Shown here one piece after another: positions 9,841-18,450 of a stretch of DNA of 64,000 bases; positions within the stretch are counted from its first letter, which is position 1, and each line of letters starts with the position of its first letter. The DNA is taken from the NCBI RefSeq assembly GCF_900107535.1, contig NZ_FNRA01000004.1:367103-431102 (forward strand). The letters are read 5' to 3'. Below the pieces are notes generated by a model. It was not told where the DNA came from and did not search any database. It was given only the letters and a program-made list of their open reading frames with translations. The translations under genes and the position numbers were made by a program. This stretch comes from Pedobacter hartonius (GTDB lineage Bacteria > Bacteroidota > Bacteroidia > Sphingobacteriales > Sphingobacteriaceae).

Positions 9841-9887
9841 ACTTTTGTGTTGATAGTTAGTGTTTTACAGCTTTTATATAAAGCATT

Positions 9888-9921
9888 CAAATGTAAAGGG
9901 ATTTTAGTAGAATACTGCAAT
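9888..9921 (-). promoter_or_regulatory. promoter of the MerR gene
   Basis: On the minus strand TACATTTG (9888-9895) is an exact match to the Bacteroidota -7 element TAnnTTTG. ATTG at 9918-9921 lies 22 bases further upstream as a partial -33 element. The start codon is 48 bases downstream. Confidence 0.5.
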
Positions 9922-9936
9922 AAAATTTTAATTTTG
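9905..9936 (+). promoter_or_regulatory. promoter of alaS
   Basis: TAATTTTG (9929-9936) matches the -7 consensus exactly and lies 22 bases before the alaS ATG. The -33 region (near 9903-9908, TTTAG) is weak. It overlaps the MerR promoter on the other strand, so the two transcription starts may compete. Confidence 0.5.
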
Positions 9937-9958
9937 TTGAATAATTTTCAAGCAAAGA

Positions 9959-12664
9959 ATGACAGCAAAAGAAATCAGACGCGCATATTTAACATTTTTT
10001 GAATCGAAACAACATCATATTGTTTCTTCAGCACCGATCGTTGTAAAAAACGACCCGACGCTAATGTTTACAAATGCAGGGATGAACCAGTTTAAAGATA
10101 TATTTCTAGGTGAGGCACCGGCAAAATATCCAAGGGTTACCGATACCCAACGTTGTTTAAGGGTTTCAGGTAAACATAACGACCTGGAAGAAGTAGGGAT
10201 TGATACCTATCACCATACCATGTTTGAAATGCTGGGCAACTGGAGTTTCGGAGATTACTTTAAAAAAGAAGCCATCGCATGGAGCTGGGAGCTGCTGACA
10301 GAAGTTTATGGTATTCCGCAGGATAAACTGTACGTCTCTATTTTTGAAGGGGATGAAAAGGAAGGTCTGCCCAGAGACACCGAAGCTTACGAATTGTGGA
10401 AACAATTCGTGCCTGAAGACCGGATCATTTTAGGAAATAAGAAAGACAATTTTTGGGAGATGGGTGACATGGGACCATGTGGCCCCTGCTCAGAGATCCA
10501 CGTGGACTGCCGTCCTGATGAAGAACGCGCTGCGGTTTCCGGTAAGGAGCTGGTGAATGCAGATCATCCGCAGGTGATTGAGATCTGGAATAATGTGTTT
10601 ATGCAATTTAACCGTTTAAAAGACGGTTCATTACAGCCATTACCTGCACAACACGTTGATACCGGAATGGGCTTCGAACGTTTGGTTCGTGTATTGCAGA
10701 ACAAGGCGTCCAACTACGATACTGACGTTTTTCAGCCGCTGATCCAGTTCATCTCACAGAAAGCAGGCATCGCTTATGGTGCTTGTGAAAAAACGGATAT
10801 TGCCATGCGTGTGATGGCAGATCATATCCGTGCCATATCGTTTGTGATTGCTGACGGGCAGCTGCCTGCAAATAACAAAGCGGGATACGTAATCCGCAGG
10901 ATCCTGAGAAGGGCCGTGCGTTACGCCTATACCTTTCTGGATTTAAAAGATCCCTTCCTGAACCAGCTTGTACCTGTACTTGCTGAACAGTTCAAAGGAG
11001 TTTTTGATGAGCTGTTCCTGCAGCAGGATTTTGTTCAGAAAGTGGTATTGGAAGAAGAGGTTTCTTTCCTTCGTACCCTTGCTACAGGAATTCAGCGTTT
11101 TGAGAACTACACGAAGAAACAGGGAGAATTACTGATGTCGGACAATGCCATTGAGCTGGAAAAATCATTTGAAGATGCCTGGGTATACAGCATTCTGAAA
11201 GACCAGATGATGATCTCAGGAGAGTTTGCCTTTGAATTGCAGGATACCTATGGTTTCCCCATTGACCTTACCGAGCTGATGGCAAGGGAGAAGAAATGGA
11301 TTGTAGATATGGATGGGTATCATATCAGCCTGGAGAAACAGAAACTACGTTCAAGAGCAGCTACGGCAATTGATACGGGCGACTGGATCACGGTGCATCC
11401 TGATCCGGAGACTGAGTTTGTAGGTTATGACGACCTGGAGATTGAAACAAAAATCCTCAAATACAGGCAGGTCGTTTCCAAGGGTAAGGAACAATTCCAG
11501 ATCGTATTGCAGAAAACTCCGTTCTATGGAGAAAGCGGTGGCCAGGTAGGCGATACCGGACGCCTGGAAGACCATAGCAGGATGTTTTTTGTGGAGATCA
11601 CCGATACCAAAAAAGAGAACGGTGTGATCATACATTATACCGATACACTTCCGGAAGATACAGACGGCCAGTTTTGGGCCGTTGTAGACGAAGATAAGCG
11701 CGCTCAGACGAATAATAACCACTCGGCGACCCATTTACTTCATGCAGCATTAAAAAGCGTTCTGGGTGAGCACGTGAACCAAAAGGGCTCACTGGTAAAT
11801 CCGGAGTACCTGCGTTTCGATTTTTCGCATTTTGCCAAAATAACCGATTCGGAACTTTCCGCGATCGAACATATCGTGAATAAGAAGATCAGGGAAAACA
11901 TCCTGCTGAAGGAACAACGTCTGGTGCCTTATGCAGAAGCGCTGTCCAGTGGAGTTACTGCCTTATTCGGCGAAAAATATGGAGAGGTGGTAAGGATCAT
12001 CACTTTTGACGATAACTATTCAAAGGAACTTTGCGGCGGCACGCATGTGCAGGCAACCGGTCAGATCGGCTTTTTTAAGATCATATCTGAGAGTGCAGTT
12101 GCTGCAGGCGTAAGACGTATCGAGGCCATCACTGCGGATGCTGCTGAAGCTTTTGTTGTAAATCAGACTCAGGAAATCAACCAGTTAAAGGCATTATTTA
12201 AAGGAAATAAAGACCTCTCCGGCGCGGTAGCCGCACTGATCGAAGAGAATGCAAAGCTGAAAAAGGATGCAGAAAAGGCGGTTATTGAGCGTTCAGGCAA
12301 TCTAAAGCATGAAATTGTGCACCATATGAAGACAATTAACGGCATAAATGTGATTGCTGTGCAGGTAGATCTGCCAAATGCCGATGCAGTAAAGAATCTT
12401 GCTTTTTCAGTGAAGGATTTGGTTGATAATCTGTTCCTTGTATTTACTACTTTAATTGATGATAAACCCGGTATTACGGTCATGTTATCAGAAAACCTGG
12501 TGACTGAAAGAGGGCTCAATGCTTCAAATATCGTTCGTGAACTGGCAAAGGATATTCAGGGCGGCGGCGGCGGGCAGCCGTTTTATGCTACTGCCGGCGG
12601 CAAGAACAAAGATGGTTTGACAAAGGTGCTGGACAAAGTTACAGCACTGGTACCTGCAGAATAG
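9959..12664 (+). CDS. alaS: alanine--tRNA ligase
   Basis: 901-residue class II synthetase that charges tRNA-Ala in the cytoplasm. The class II catalytic core begins the protein (TAKEIRRAYLTFFESK, then MFTNAGMNQFKD and TDTQRCLRVSGKHNDLE) and occupies about residues 1-250. The tRNA-recognition region follows. The editing domain carries the zinc ligands HSATH (His588, His592) and CGGTH (Cys692, His696). The C-terminal C-Ala domain ends with GGGGGQPFYATAGG. Length is close to bacterial AlaRS, nothing is missing, and the ATG follows a good promoter. A strong palindromic terminator lies just downstream. Confidence 0.98.
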   Translation: MTAKEIRRAYLTFFESKQHHIVSSAPIVVKNDPTLMFTNAGMNQFKDIFLGEAPAKYPRVTDTQRCLRVSGKHNDLEEVGIDTYHHTMFEMLGNWSFGDYFKKEAIAWSWELLTEVYGIPQDKLYVSIFEGDEKEGLPRDTEAYELWKQFVPEDRIILGNKKDNFWEMGDMGPCGPCSEIHVDCRPDEERAAVSGKELVNADHPQVIEIWNNVFMQFNRLKDGSLQPLPAQHVDTGMGFERLVRVLQNKASNYDTDVFQPLIQFISQKAGIAYGACEKTDIAMRVMADHIRAISFVIADGQLPANNKAGYVIRRILRRAVRYAYTFLDLKDPFLNQLVPVLAEQFKGVFDELFLQQDFVQKVVLEEEVSFLRTLATGIQRFENYTKKQGELLMSDNAIELEKSFEDAWVYSILKDQMMISGEFAFELQDTYGFPIDLTELMAREKKWIVDMDGYHISLEKQKLRSRAATAIDTGDWITVHPDPETEFVGYDDLEIETKILKYRQVVSKGKEQFQIVLQKTPFYGESGGQVGDTGRLEDHSRMFFVEITDTKKENGVIIHYTDTLPEDTDGQFWAVVDEDKRAQTNNNHSATHLLHAALKSVLGEHVNQKGSLVNPEYLRFDFSHFAKITDSELSAIEHIVNKKIRENILLKEQRLVPYAEALSSGVTALFGEKYGEVVRIITFDDNYSKELCGGTHVQATGQIGFFKIISESAVAAGVRRIEAITADAAEAFVVNQTQEINQLKALFKGNKDLSGAVAALIEENAKLKKDAEKAVIERSGNLKHEIVHHMKTINGINVIAVQVDLPNADAVKNLAFSVKDLVDNLFLVFTTLIDDKPGITVMLSENLVTERGLNASNIVRELAKDIQGGGGGQPFYATAGGKNKDGLTKVLDKVTALVPAE

Positions 12665-12682
12665 TTTTTTCGGCATGATACA

Positions 12683-12720
12683 ATAAAATCCTGTTTTCAT
12701 TCATGAAAACAGGATTTTAT
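12683..12720. terminator. bidirectional terminator between alaS and FAD oxidoreductase 1
   Basis: Perfect 18-bp inverted repeat, ATAAAATCCTGTTTTCAT at 12683-12700 and its complement at 12703-12720, with a two-base centre. A/T-rich outer ends give a U-rich 3' flank on both strands. It lies between convergent stop codons. Confidence 0.85.
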
Positions 12721-12747
12721 GCTTTTAAGCTAAGCCCTCCGGATCAG

Positions 12748-14106
12748 TTAGAGTCCCAGTGGAATTCCGGTGAATATTCCGTTGGGATCATATTTCTGTT
12801 TTACCAACCTCAGTTGCGGCAGGTTGCTGCCGTACGCATGCCTGACCTGCTCATCGTTTTCACTACCAAGCATGGTTGCGTATCCGCCAGGCAATGAAAA
12901 TGGAGCTGCCATTTCATACAGGTCGTTTACCCATTTTTTATGCTGCTCACTTGTAGCATCTTCCTCAGGTATCCACTCCGCACCAATCAACAGCACGAAA
13001 TGCCTGTCCCTTAACCCGAAAGCTGTATCTGCCACAGCTACTTTTGTAGTTGCACCATGAACTTCTAATAATGCTACTACAGAAAGTGGCGAGGTTTTAT
13101 GATGAATAGCTTCGGCTATACCGTCGATTAGCCCTGGTTGCAGTTCAGAAAGCCATCTTGTTTTTGTATAAACTCGTCGTCCGTTGACAATGAAGGGAGC
13201 AAAAGACTCAAGCAGGCCCTGTACGGTCACTTGTGAAATCTGTTCACGTATTGGTGTGCCTAACTGTCTGAAAGCATCAATATAGTGCTGGCCTTCTTCG
13301 GGATCCCCAAACCAGTTCGGTACAGCCATCAGTACAGGTTTGCCATCCGGGCCTGACATTGCCTGGATGAGCACATAAAGTTCATCAGGTGCCGACTTCA
13401 TGATTTCGTTATATCCCTTCAATATATTTTTGGCCTCGCTCAGGCCGAACATGATCCTGCCGGCCAATAAGGGTTTGGCAGGGTGTAAGCGGATGATCAG
13501 CGATGTAACCACTCCAAAATTTCCGCCACCCCCGCGAAGTGCCCAAAGCAGATCCTCGTTTTCAGTCGGGCTGGCCACGACGAGGCTGCCATTAGCAAGA
13601 ACTACCTCTGCGGATAGTAAATTATCTGCAGCCATACCGCATGAAGGGCTGATCAGCCCATATCCGCCGCCAAGTGTAAAACCTGTTATGCCTACTTCAC
13701 CGGATGGCGGGGTCACATGTACCAGGTCAAACTTACCTGCCGCTGTAGTAAGATCGATAATTTTTGTGCCTCCTCCTACAACTGCTGTTTTTGCTGCTGC
13801 ATCAATTTCAATGGTATTTATTTTAGTCAGATCGGCTACCAGTCCGCCATCAGCAAATGCGCGGCCCTGCCAGTCGTGGCCACCGCCACGAACAGATAAT
13901 CTAATATTCTTTTTCTGTGCGAGTACTACTGCTGCCTGTACATCTTCAGTAGTTTCACACAGGCAGATCATCGCCGGCCGGTTATCCGTCGCCGCCCATC
14001 CCTGATAGGATACCGCATATTTTTCAGTACCAGGCAGGACAATTTTATTCTTTAAAAAGTCTTCCAGCTCTTCTACTGCTTTTTGATTCCAATCTGTCTT
14101 GTTCAT
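12748..14106 (-). CDS. FAD-binding oxidoreductase, berberine-bridge-like (paralog 1)
   Basis: 452-residue flavoprotein of the PCMH/BBE type. The start at 14106 (MNKTDWNQ...) is preferred over an in-frame ATG 36 bases upstream because the two neighbouring paralogs begin identically and the promoter lies in between. The FAD-binding domain contains SVRGGGHDWQGR; His77 is the residue that forms the 8-alpha-histidyl bond in relatives. The loop at residue 135, where berberine bridge enzyme has a second covalent Cys, has Ser here. The BBE tail is at the C terminus (LPQLRLVKQKYDPNGIF). No signal peptide is seen. It probably oxidises an alcohol, sugar or similar small molecule; substrate unknown. Confidence 0.88.
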   Translation of the reverse strand: MNKTDWNQKAVEELEDFLKNKIVLPGTEKYAVSYQGWAATDNRPAMICLCETTEDVQAAVVLAQKKNIRLSVRGGGHDWQGRAFADGGLVADLTKINTIEIDAAAKTAVVGGGTKIIDLTTAAGKFDLVHVTPPSGEVGITGFTLGGGYGLISPSCGMAADNLLSAEVVLANGSLVVASPTENEDLLWALRGGGGNFGVVTSLIIRLHPAKPLLAGRIMFGLSEAKNILKGYNEIMKSAPDELYVLIQAMSGPDGKPVLMAVPNWFGDPEEGQHYIDAFRQLGTPIREQISQVTVQGLLESFAPFIVNGRRVYTKTRWLSELQPGLIDGIAEAIHHKTSPLSVVALLEVHGATTKVAVADTAFGLRDRHFVLLIGAEWIPEEDATSEQHKKWVNDLYEMAAPFSLPGGYATMLGSENDEQVRHAYGSNLPQLRLVKQKYDPNGIFTGIPLGL

Positions 14107-14124
14107 GATATGAATTGTTTCCGT

Positions 14125-14156
14125 CAAAGATGGAAAGACCATGAATCCTGATCAAT
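14125..14156 (-). promoter_or_regulatory. promoter of FAD oxidoreductase paralog 1
   Basis: Minus-strand ATTG (14153-14156), a 20-base spacer, then CATCTTTG (14125-14132), close to the TTTG/TAnnTTTG consensus. The same arrangement, with the same spacer length and the same TTGGGGATTGAT block around the -33 element, occurs before paralog 3 at 17049-17080. It therefore appears to have been duplicated with the gene. Confidence 0.55.
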
Positions 14157-14231
14157 CCCCAATAATGGTGAACCCGGCTGAGTTCAGCCAGGCTCAACAA
14201 ACTATAATGTTCATGCCTGCTAAAACAGGGC

Positions 14232-15596
14232 TTAGCGGGCAAGTGGCACTTGTTCCCTGGAGAATACTCCATTCGGGTCAAATTTTTTCCTGACCGACTG
14301 TAACCTTGGAAGATTGCTGCCATGTGCATTGGCGAGTTGTTCCTTATCTTCATTTCCAAGCATATTCAGATATCCTCCCGGCAGCGCATATGGAGCTACC
14401 TGTTCGATGAGATCGTCGGCCCATTTTTTATGCATATCACTGTTCGCATCGTCTTCAGGAAGCCATTCAGCAACTGCTTCGAAGATATAATGGGGTTCTC
14501 TTAATCCAAATGGGGTATCGGCTAATGGCACTCTTGTAGGCGCTCCGTGTAAATGAGCGGAAATAATTGTCGAGAGTGCTGATGTTTTATGTGCTGCAGC
14601 GCTCGCAATCGCCGCAATTACTTCCGGTGTAAAGTCAGCTATCCATCTGGTTCTTATATAAGAGCCATGGCCATTGAAGATGAATGGAGCGAAGGATTCC
14701 ACCAATTCCTTCATTCTTATTTCAGAAACCTGATCCATTACCGGATTGCCTAACTTCCTGATGGAGTCAATGACGCGTCTGCCTTCCTCCGGATCACCAT
14801 ACCAGTTTGGCACAATCGCGATGACGTTACTGCCATCGGGGGCAGACATAGCGGAGACCAGTACATTGAGTTCATCAGGCGCGGATTGCATGAGTTTGTT
14901 ATAGCCCTGCAATACAGTTTCAGTTTCAGAAAGGGGGAATGCAAAGAACCCGGACAATAGGGGTTTGGCCGGATGCAGGCGAATGCGCAATGAGGTGACC
15001 ACCCCAAAACTTCCGCCGCCGCCGCAGAGCCCCCAAAGCAGGTCCGGGTTTTCGGTTTCGCTGGCAGTAACCACACGCCCGTCGGCAAGAACTACTTCTG
15101 CACCAATGATATTATCTGCCCCTAAACCATTTGAAGGGGTCGTTAGCCCATACCCGCCGCCGAATGCAAATCCGGCTACGCCAACTGCTCCACCGGTACC
15201 CACCACTGCGATGAGGTCATAAGGATCTGCTGCTGCAATCAGGTCCTGCGCAATTACACCGCCTCCGGTGGTGGCCACCCTTGCCTCCGCGTCGATTTCT
15301 ATCGTATTTAAATTTCTAAGATCGATCACCAGCCCGTTATGAGCGAATGAACGTCCCTGCCAGTCATGACCGCCACCGCGAACAGATAAACGTAAGTTTT
15401 TTTTACTGGCTAATGCCAATGCTGCCCGTACATCTGCTGTTGTTTCACACAGGCAGATGATTGCAGGCTGATTGTGGGTTGCTGCCCAGCCTTCTCTGGA
15501 TGCAGGATACTTTTCAGTGCCCGGCAGCACAATTTTATTCTTTAAAAAATCTTCCAGTTCGGCGACTGTACTCTGGTTCCAATCCGTATTACTCAT
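14232..15596 (-). CDS. FAD-binding oxidoreductase, berberine-bridge-like (paralog 2)
   Basis: 454-residue paralog of the flanking genes with the same architecture: PCMH FAD domain with covalent-FAD candidate His77 in RGGGHDWQGR, and a BBE tail ending in VFSREQVPLAR. Residue 135 is Gly, so bicovalent flavin attachment is not possible. The last 33 codons encode exactly the same residues as paralog 3, and the last 126 bases differ at only three positions, although the rest of the two proteins has drifted much further. It starts 68 bases after the stop of paralog 3 with no recognisable promoter, so co-transcription with paralog 3 is likely. Confidence 0.88.
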   Translation of the reverse strand: MSNTDWNQSTVAELEDFLKNKIVLPGTEKYPASREGWAATHNQPAIICLCETTADVRAALALASKKNLRLSVRGGGHDWQGRSFAHNGLVIDLRNLNTIEIDAEARVATTGGGVIAQDLIAAADPYDLIAVVGTGGAVGVAGFAFGGGYGLTTPSNGLGADNIIGAEVVLADGRVVTASETENPDLLWGLCGGGGSFGVVTSLRIRLHPAKPLLSGFFAFPLSETETVLQGYNKLMQSAPDELNVLVSAMSAPDGSNVIAIVPNWYGDPEEGRRVIDSIRKLGNPVMDQVSEIRMKELVESFAPFIFNGHGSYIRTRWIADFTPEVIAAIASAAAHKTSALSTIISAHLHGAPTRVPLADTPFGLREPHYIFEAVAEWLPEDDANSDMHKKWADDLIEQVAPYALPGGYLNMLGNEDKEQLANAHGSNLPRLQSVRKKFDPNGVFSREQVPLAR

Positions 15597-15664
15597 AATA
15601 GTAGATTATTTTGTCAATCATCACGTACTATAACTTAACCCATTTATGCCTAATAAAGCAGCAT

Positions 15665-17029
15665 TTAGCGGGCAAGCGGCACTTGTTCCCTGGAGAATAC
15701 CCCATTCGGGTCAAATTTTTTCCTGACCGACTGTAACCTTGGAAGATTGCTGCCATGTGCATTGGCGAGTTGTTCCTTATCATCATTTCCCATGAAAGCC
15801 AAATAACCTCCCGGCAATGCATAAGAGTCTATCTTTTCAAATAGATCATCGACCCATTTTTTATGTATATCTGCGTTTGCTGTATCTTCAGTGGTCCATT
15901 CCGCCAGTGCTGAAACAGCAAAATGGGCTTCTCTCAAGCCAAATGCAGTCTCACTTAAAGGAACTCTTGCAGGTGCCCCGTGCAAATGCATGAGTCCAAT
16001 TCCGGATAATGCCGAAGTTGGCTGGGATGCAGCATCGGCAATAGCAGTCATTACTTCTGGTGCCACATCAGACATCCATCTTGTTGTACAGTAATGAAAA
16101 TGACCATTTTCGATGAAATTGGATAAAGATTCCAGCAGGTCCTTTATCGTTGTTTCAGTTACCTGCTCCATGACCGGATTACCTAACTTCCTGATCGAAT
16201 CGATAACGCGTTGACCTTCTTCCACATCACCATACCAGGTTGGTGCTATCATGATCACCTTAGTCCCGTCGGGAGCCGGTTTAAAAGCTACTATTGCAGA
16301 CAGTTCATCGGGGGCAGACTTCATTAACTTGTTATAGCCATGTAAGATAGTCTCAGTTTCAGACAAAGGGAACATAATAAATCCTGCCAATAGAGGTTTG
16401 GCAGGGTAAAGACTAAGACGTAATGAGGTTACCACTCCAAAACTTCCGCCGCCGCCACGTAATCCCCAAAGCAGGTCCGGGTTTTCAGCTTCACTGGCAG
16501 TTACGATCTGGCCGTTCGCAAGAACGACTTCTGCACCGATAATACTGTCTGCAGCTAAACCAGTCGAAGGGCTTGTTAATCCATAACCACCCACAAGTGA
16601 ATAACCGGTCATTCCAATTTCGCCGCAATTGCCAACCGTTGCGATGAGACCATACGGATCTGCTGCATTTATTAACTTCAGTGCAGTTACGCCGCCTCCA
16701 ATAGTGGCTACCTTAGCATCTGGGTCAATAACTATAGTATTTAGATGCTCAAGGTCGATCACGAATCCCTGGTGAGCAACAGAGCGTCCCTGCCAGTCAT
16801 GGCCGCCGCCTCTGACAGACAGAGGTAATTTCTTTTTGCCGGCTAATGTCACTGCAGCCTGTACATCTTCTGTTGTACTGCAGAAACAAATGATCGCAGG
16901 CTTGTTATTGGTTACCGCCCAACCTATTTTCAAAGCAGCATATTCCTCACTGCCCTGAAGCACAATTTTATTCTTTAAGAAGTCTTCCAGTTCCTGAACT
17001 GTTTTTTGGTTCCAATCTGTATTGTTCAT
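15665..17029 (-). CDS. FAD-binding oxidoreductase, berberine-bridge-like (paralog 3)
   Basis: 454-residue paralog, first gene of the tandem array. It has covalent-FAD candidate His77 in SVRGGGHDWQGR. Unlike its neighbours it has Cys at position 135 (VGNCGEIGMTGY), the loop where the plant berberine bridge enzyme places its 6-S-cysteinyl link. A bicovalent flavin is therefore possible in this copy only. The C-terminal 126 bases are nearly identical to paralog 2. A promoter lies directly upstream at 17049-17080. Substrate unknown; three adjacent copies suggest related but distinct substrates. Confidence 0.88.
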   Translation of the reverse strand: MNNTDWNQKTVQELEDFLKNKIVLQGSEEYAALKIGWAVTNNKPAIICFCSTTEDVQAAVTLAGKKKLPLSVRGGGHDWQGRSVAHQGFVIDLEHLNTIVIDPDAKVATIGGGVTALKLINAADPYGLIATVGNCGEIGMTGYSLVGGYGLTSPSTGLAADSIIGAEVVLANGQIVTASEAENPDLLWGLRGGGGSFGVVTSLRLSLYPAKPLLAGFIMFPLSETETILHGYNKLMKSAPDELSAIVAFKPAPDGTKVIMIAPTWYGDVEEGQRVIDSIRKLGNPVMEQVTETTIKDLLESLSNFIENGHFHYCTTRWMSDVAPEVMTAIADAASQPTSALSGIGLMHLHGAPARVPLSETAFGLREAHFAVSALAEWTTEDTANADIHKKWVDDLFEKIDSYALPGGYLAFMGNDDKEQLANAHGSNLPRLQSVRKKFDPNGVFSREQVPLAR

Positions 17030-17048
17030 GATGTCGATTCTTTAAAAT

Positions 17049-17080
17049 CAAAGATGGAAATACCACAATGTCTTATCAAT
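17049..17080 (-). promoter_or_regulatory. promoter of FAD oxidoreductase paralog 3
   Basis: Minus-strand ATTG (17077-17080), a 20-base spacer and CATCTTTG (17049-17056), 19 bases before the ATG. Sequence around the -33 element (TTGGGGATTGAT) is shared with the promoter of paralog 1. The rest of the 303-base gap up to the GH18 gene (about 17081-17332) shows no other gene. Confidence 0.55.
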
Positions 17081-17332
17081 CCCCAACAATGGTGAGTATA
17101 ACTAGCTGGATTTCCAGCGCTTAGCCTGGCCATAAGCAGAATATTGGGATAATATCCCTTATTTCGGGGATATTTCAGGAGAGTTAAAAATGCTTTCTTT
17201 GTTTAGCTGCATTGGTGTGAATGGCGACTATTATTTCTCTGCGATAAATGAATGATTTAGGAAATGCCGTTGGTTTATGTCATAATTGTCTTAGTAATCA
17301 ACTTATGTTTACCTATAAATAAATTTTCAACA

Positions 17333-18364
17333 ATGAAAAAAAACAAAATTTTTGTGTTATTATGTGCAATTACTGCACTAATGATTGCCTCTTGTTCCAA
17401 AAAGGCAGAAAATGAATTAAACGCCGGGAATGCACAGGATGCAAGCAGAAAGAGTATTAACAATGTGGCTGCAGCCGAATCTTCTTTCAGAATTATAGGT
17501 TATATTCAGGACTGGGCAGATGTGGACCAGGTACAATTTGATAAGCTTACCCATATCAATTACGCTTTCGCAATGCCCAATGCAGATGGCACCATTAATG
17601 ACGTCGATAAACCGAATGTGCTAAGGTCAGTGGTGGCAAAAGCCCATGCAAATGGTGTAAAAGCCTTTATTTCTATTGGTGGCGGTACGGCAGAAGCTCT
17701 TGAAGCATTTAATGCGTTGGCTTCATCTCCGAAGAGCCGCGCTACCTTTCGAATCGCATTACTGGAGTTTGTCGACAAGTATTCCCTGGATGGAGCAGAT
17801 ATAGACTGGGAATATCCAGTGAAAAATGAAACCGATGTCGATTATTCGGCCCTGATGCAGCAATTGAGCATCTCGCTGCATAACGATGGAAAGCAGCTCA
17901 GTGGGGTGGTTTCCGGAAGCTATGGGGACTTTATCCGTCCTAGTGTTTTTGCACAGGTAGATTGGATCAATATTCTTGCTTATGACGAGGGTACAACCAA
18001 TCATTCAACTCTTGATATTGCCCAGCGTTCCCTTGATCACTGGCTGGGAATGGGACTAAGTCCTGCGAAAGCAATGCTCGGAGTGCCATTTTACGGCTTG
18101 TCACCAACTCAGGAGGCACTTTCTTTTGCAAGTTTATTAGCACAGGGGGCAAATCCTGACAGTGATGTTTTTAATGACTACGGTTACAACGGTATTACTA
18201 CAATTAAAACAAAAACAGATCTTGCTTATCAACGCGGCAATGGTATTATGATTTGGAACGTAGGCCAGGATGCTGTTGGTGCAAATTCCCTGCTTAGCGC
18301 TATCTATGCGGAGGTACAAAAGCTTGAAAGCTCCGCTGCTAAAAAATCAGTTGCTAAAAAATAG
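17333..18364 (+). CDS. glycoside hydrolase family 18 lipoprotein (chitinase-like)
   Basis: 343-residue exported lipoprotein. The start at 17333 (MKKNKIFVLLC) is chosen over an ATG 69 bases upstream because it gives a normal lipoprotein signal ending in LMIASC. The GH18 barrel starts near residue 55 (FRIIGYIQDW, with HINYAFA as the second strand). It carries the catalytic signature DGADIDWE at 153-160, with Glu160 as proton donor, followed by the YDEGT and MIWNVGQDA strands. It should cleave beta-1,4 N-acetylglucosamine linkages (chitin, or glycan cores as in endo-beta-N-acetylglucosaminidases). No chitin-binding module is present. A strong terminator follows. Confidence 0.9.
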   Translation: MKKNKIFVLLCAITALMIASCSKKAENELNAGNAQDASRKSINNVAAAESSFRIIGYIQDWADVDQVQFDKLTHINYAFAMPNADGTINDVDKPNVLRSVVAKAHANGVKAFISIGGGTAEALEAFNALASSPKSRATFRIALLEFVDKYSLDGADIDWEYPVKNETDVDYSALMQQLSISLHNDGKQLSGVVSGSYGDFIRPSVFAQVDWINILAYDEGTTNHSTLDIAQRSLDHWLGMGLSPAKAMLGVPFYGLSPTQEALSFASLLAQGANPDSDVFNDYGYNGITTIKTKTDLAYQRGNGIMIWNVGQDAVGANSLLSAIYAEVQKLESSAAKKSVAKK

Positions 18365-18388
18365 ACCAGTTCTACATCGTCTTTGATC

Positions 18389-18424
18389 TGAGGCCCTTTT
18401 GAATCCAAAAGGGCCTCATTTTTA
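18389..18424 (+). terminator. intrinsic terminator of the GH18 gene
   Basis: 13-bp perfect stem TGAGGCCCTTTTG (18389-18401) with a four-base AATC loop and its complement (18406-18418), followed by ATTTTTAT. It may also serve the convergent metal ATPase gene. Confidence 0.88.
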
Positions 18425-18450
18425 TAATCCCAGGGGTCTAAATCTAAAAC

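Noticed and set aside
13400..14005. 201-codon plus-strand frame inside FAD paralog 1 (similar frames in paralog 2 and MnmE)
   Set aside because: Same-position antisense frames recur in the paralogs because of shared codon use; the protein is low-complexity Pro/Ser/Thr without motifs.
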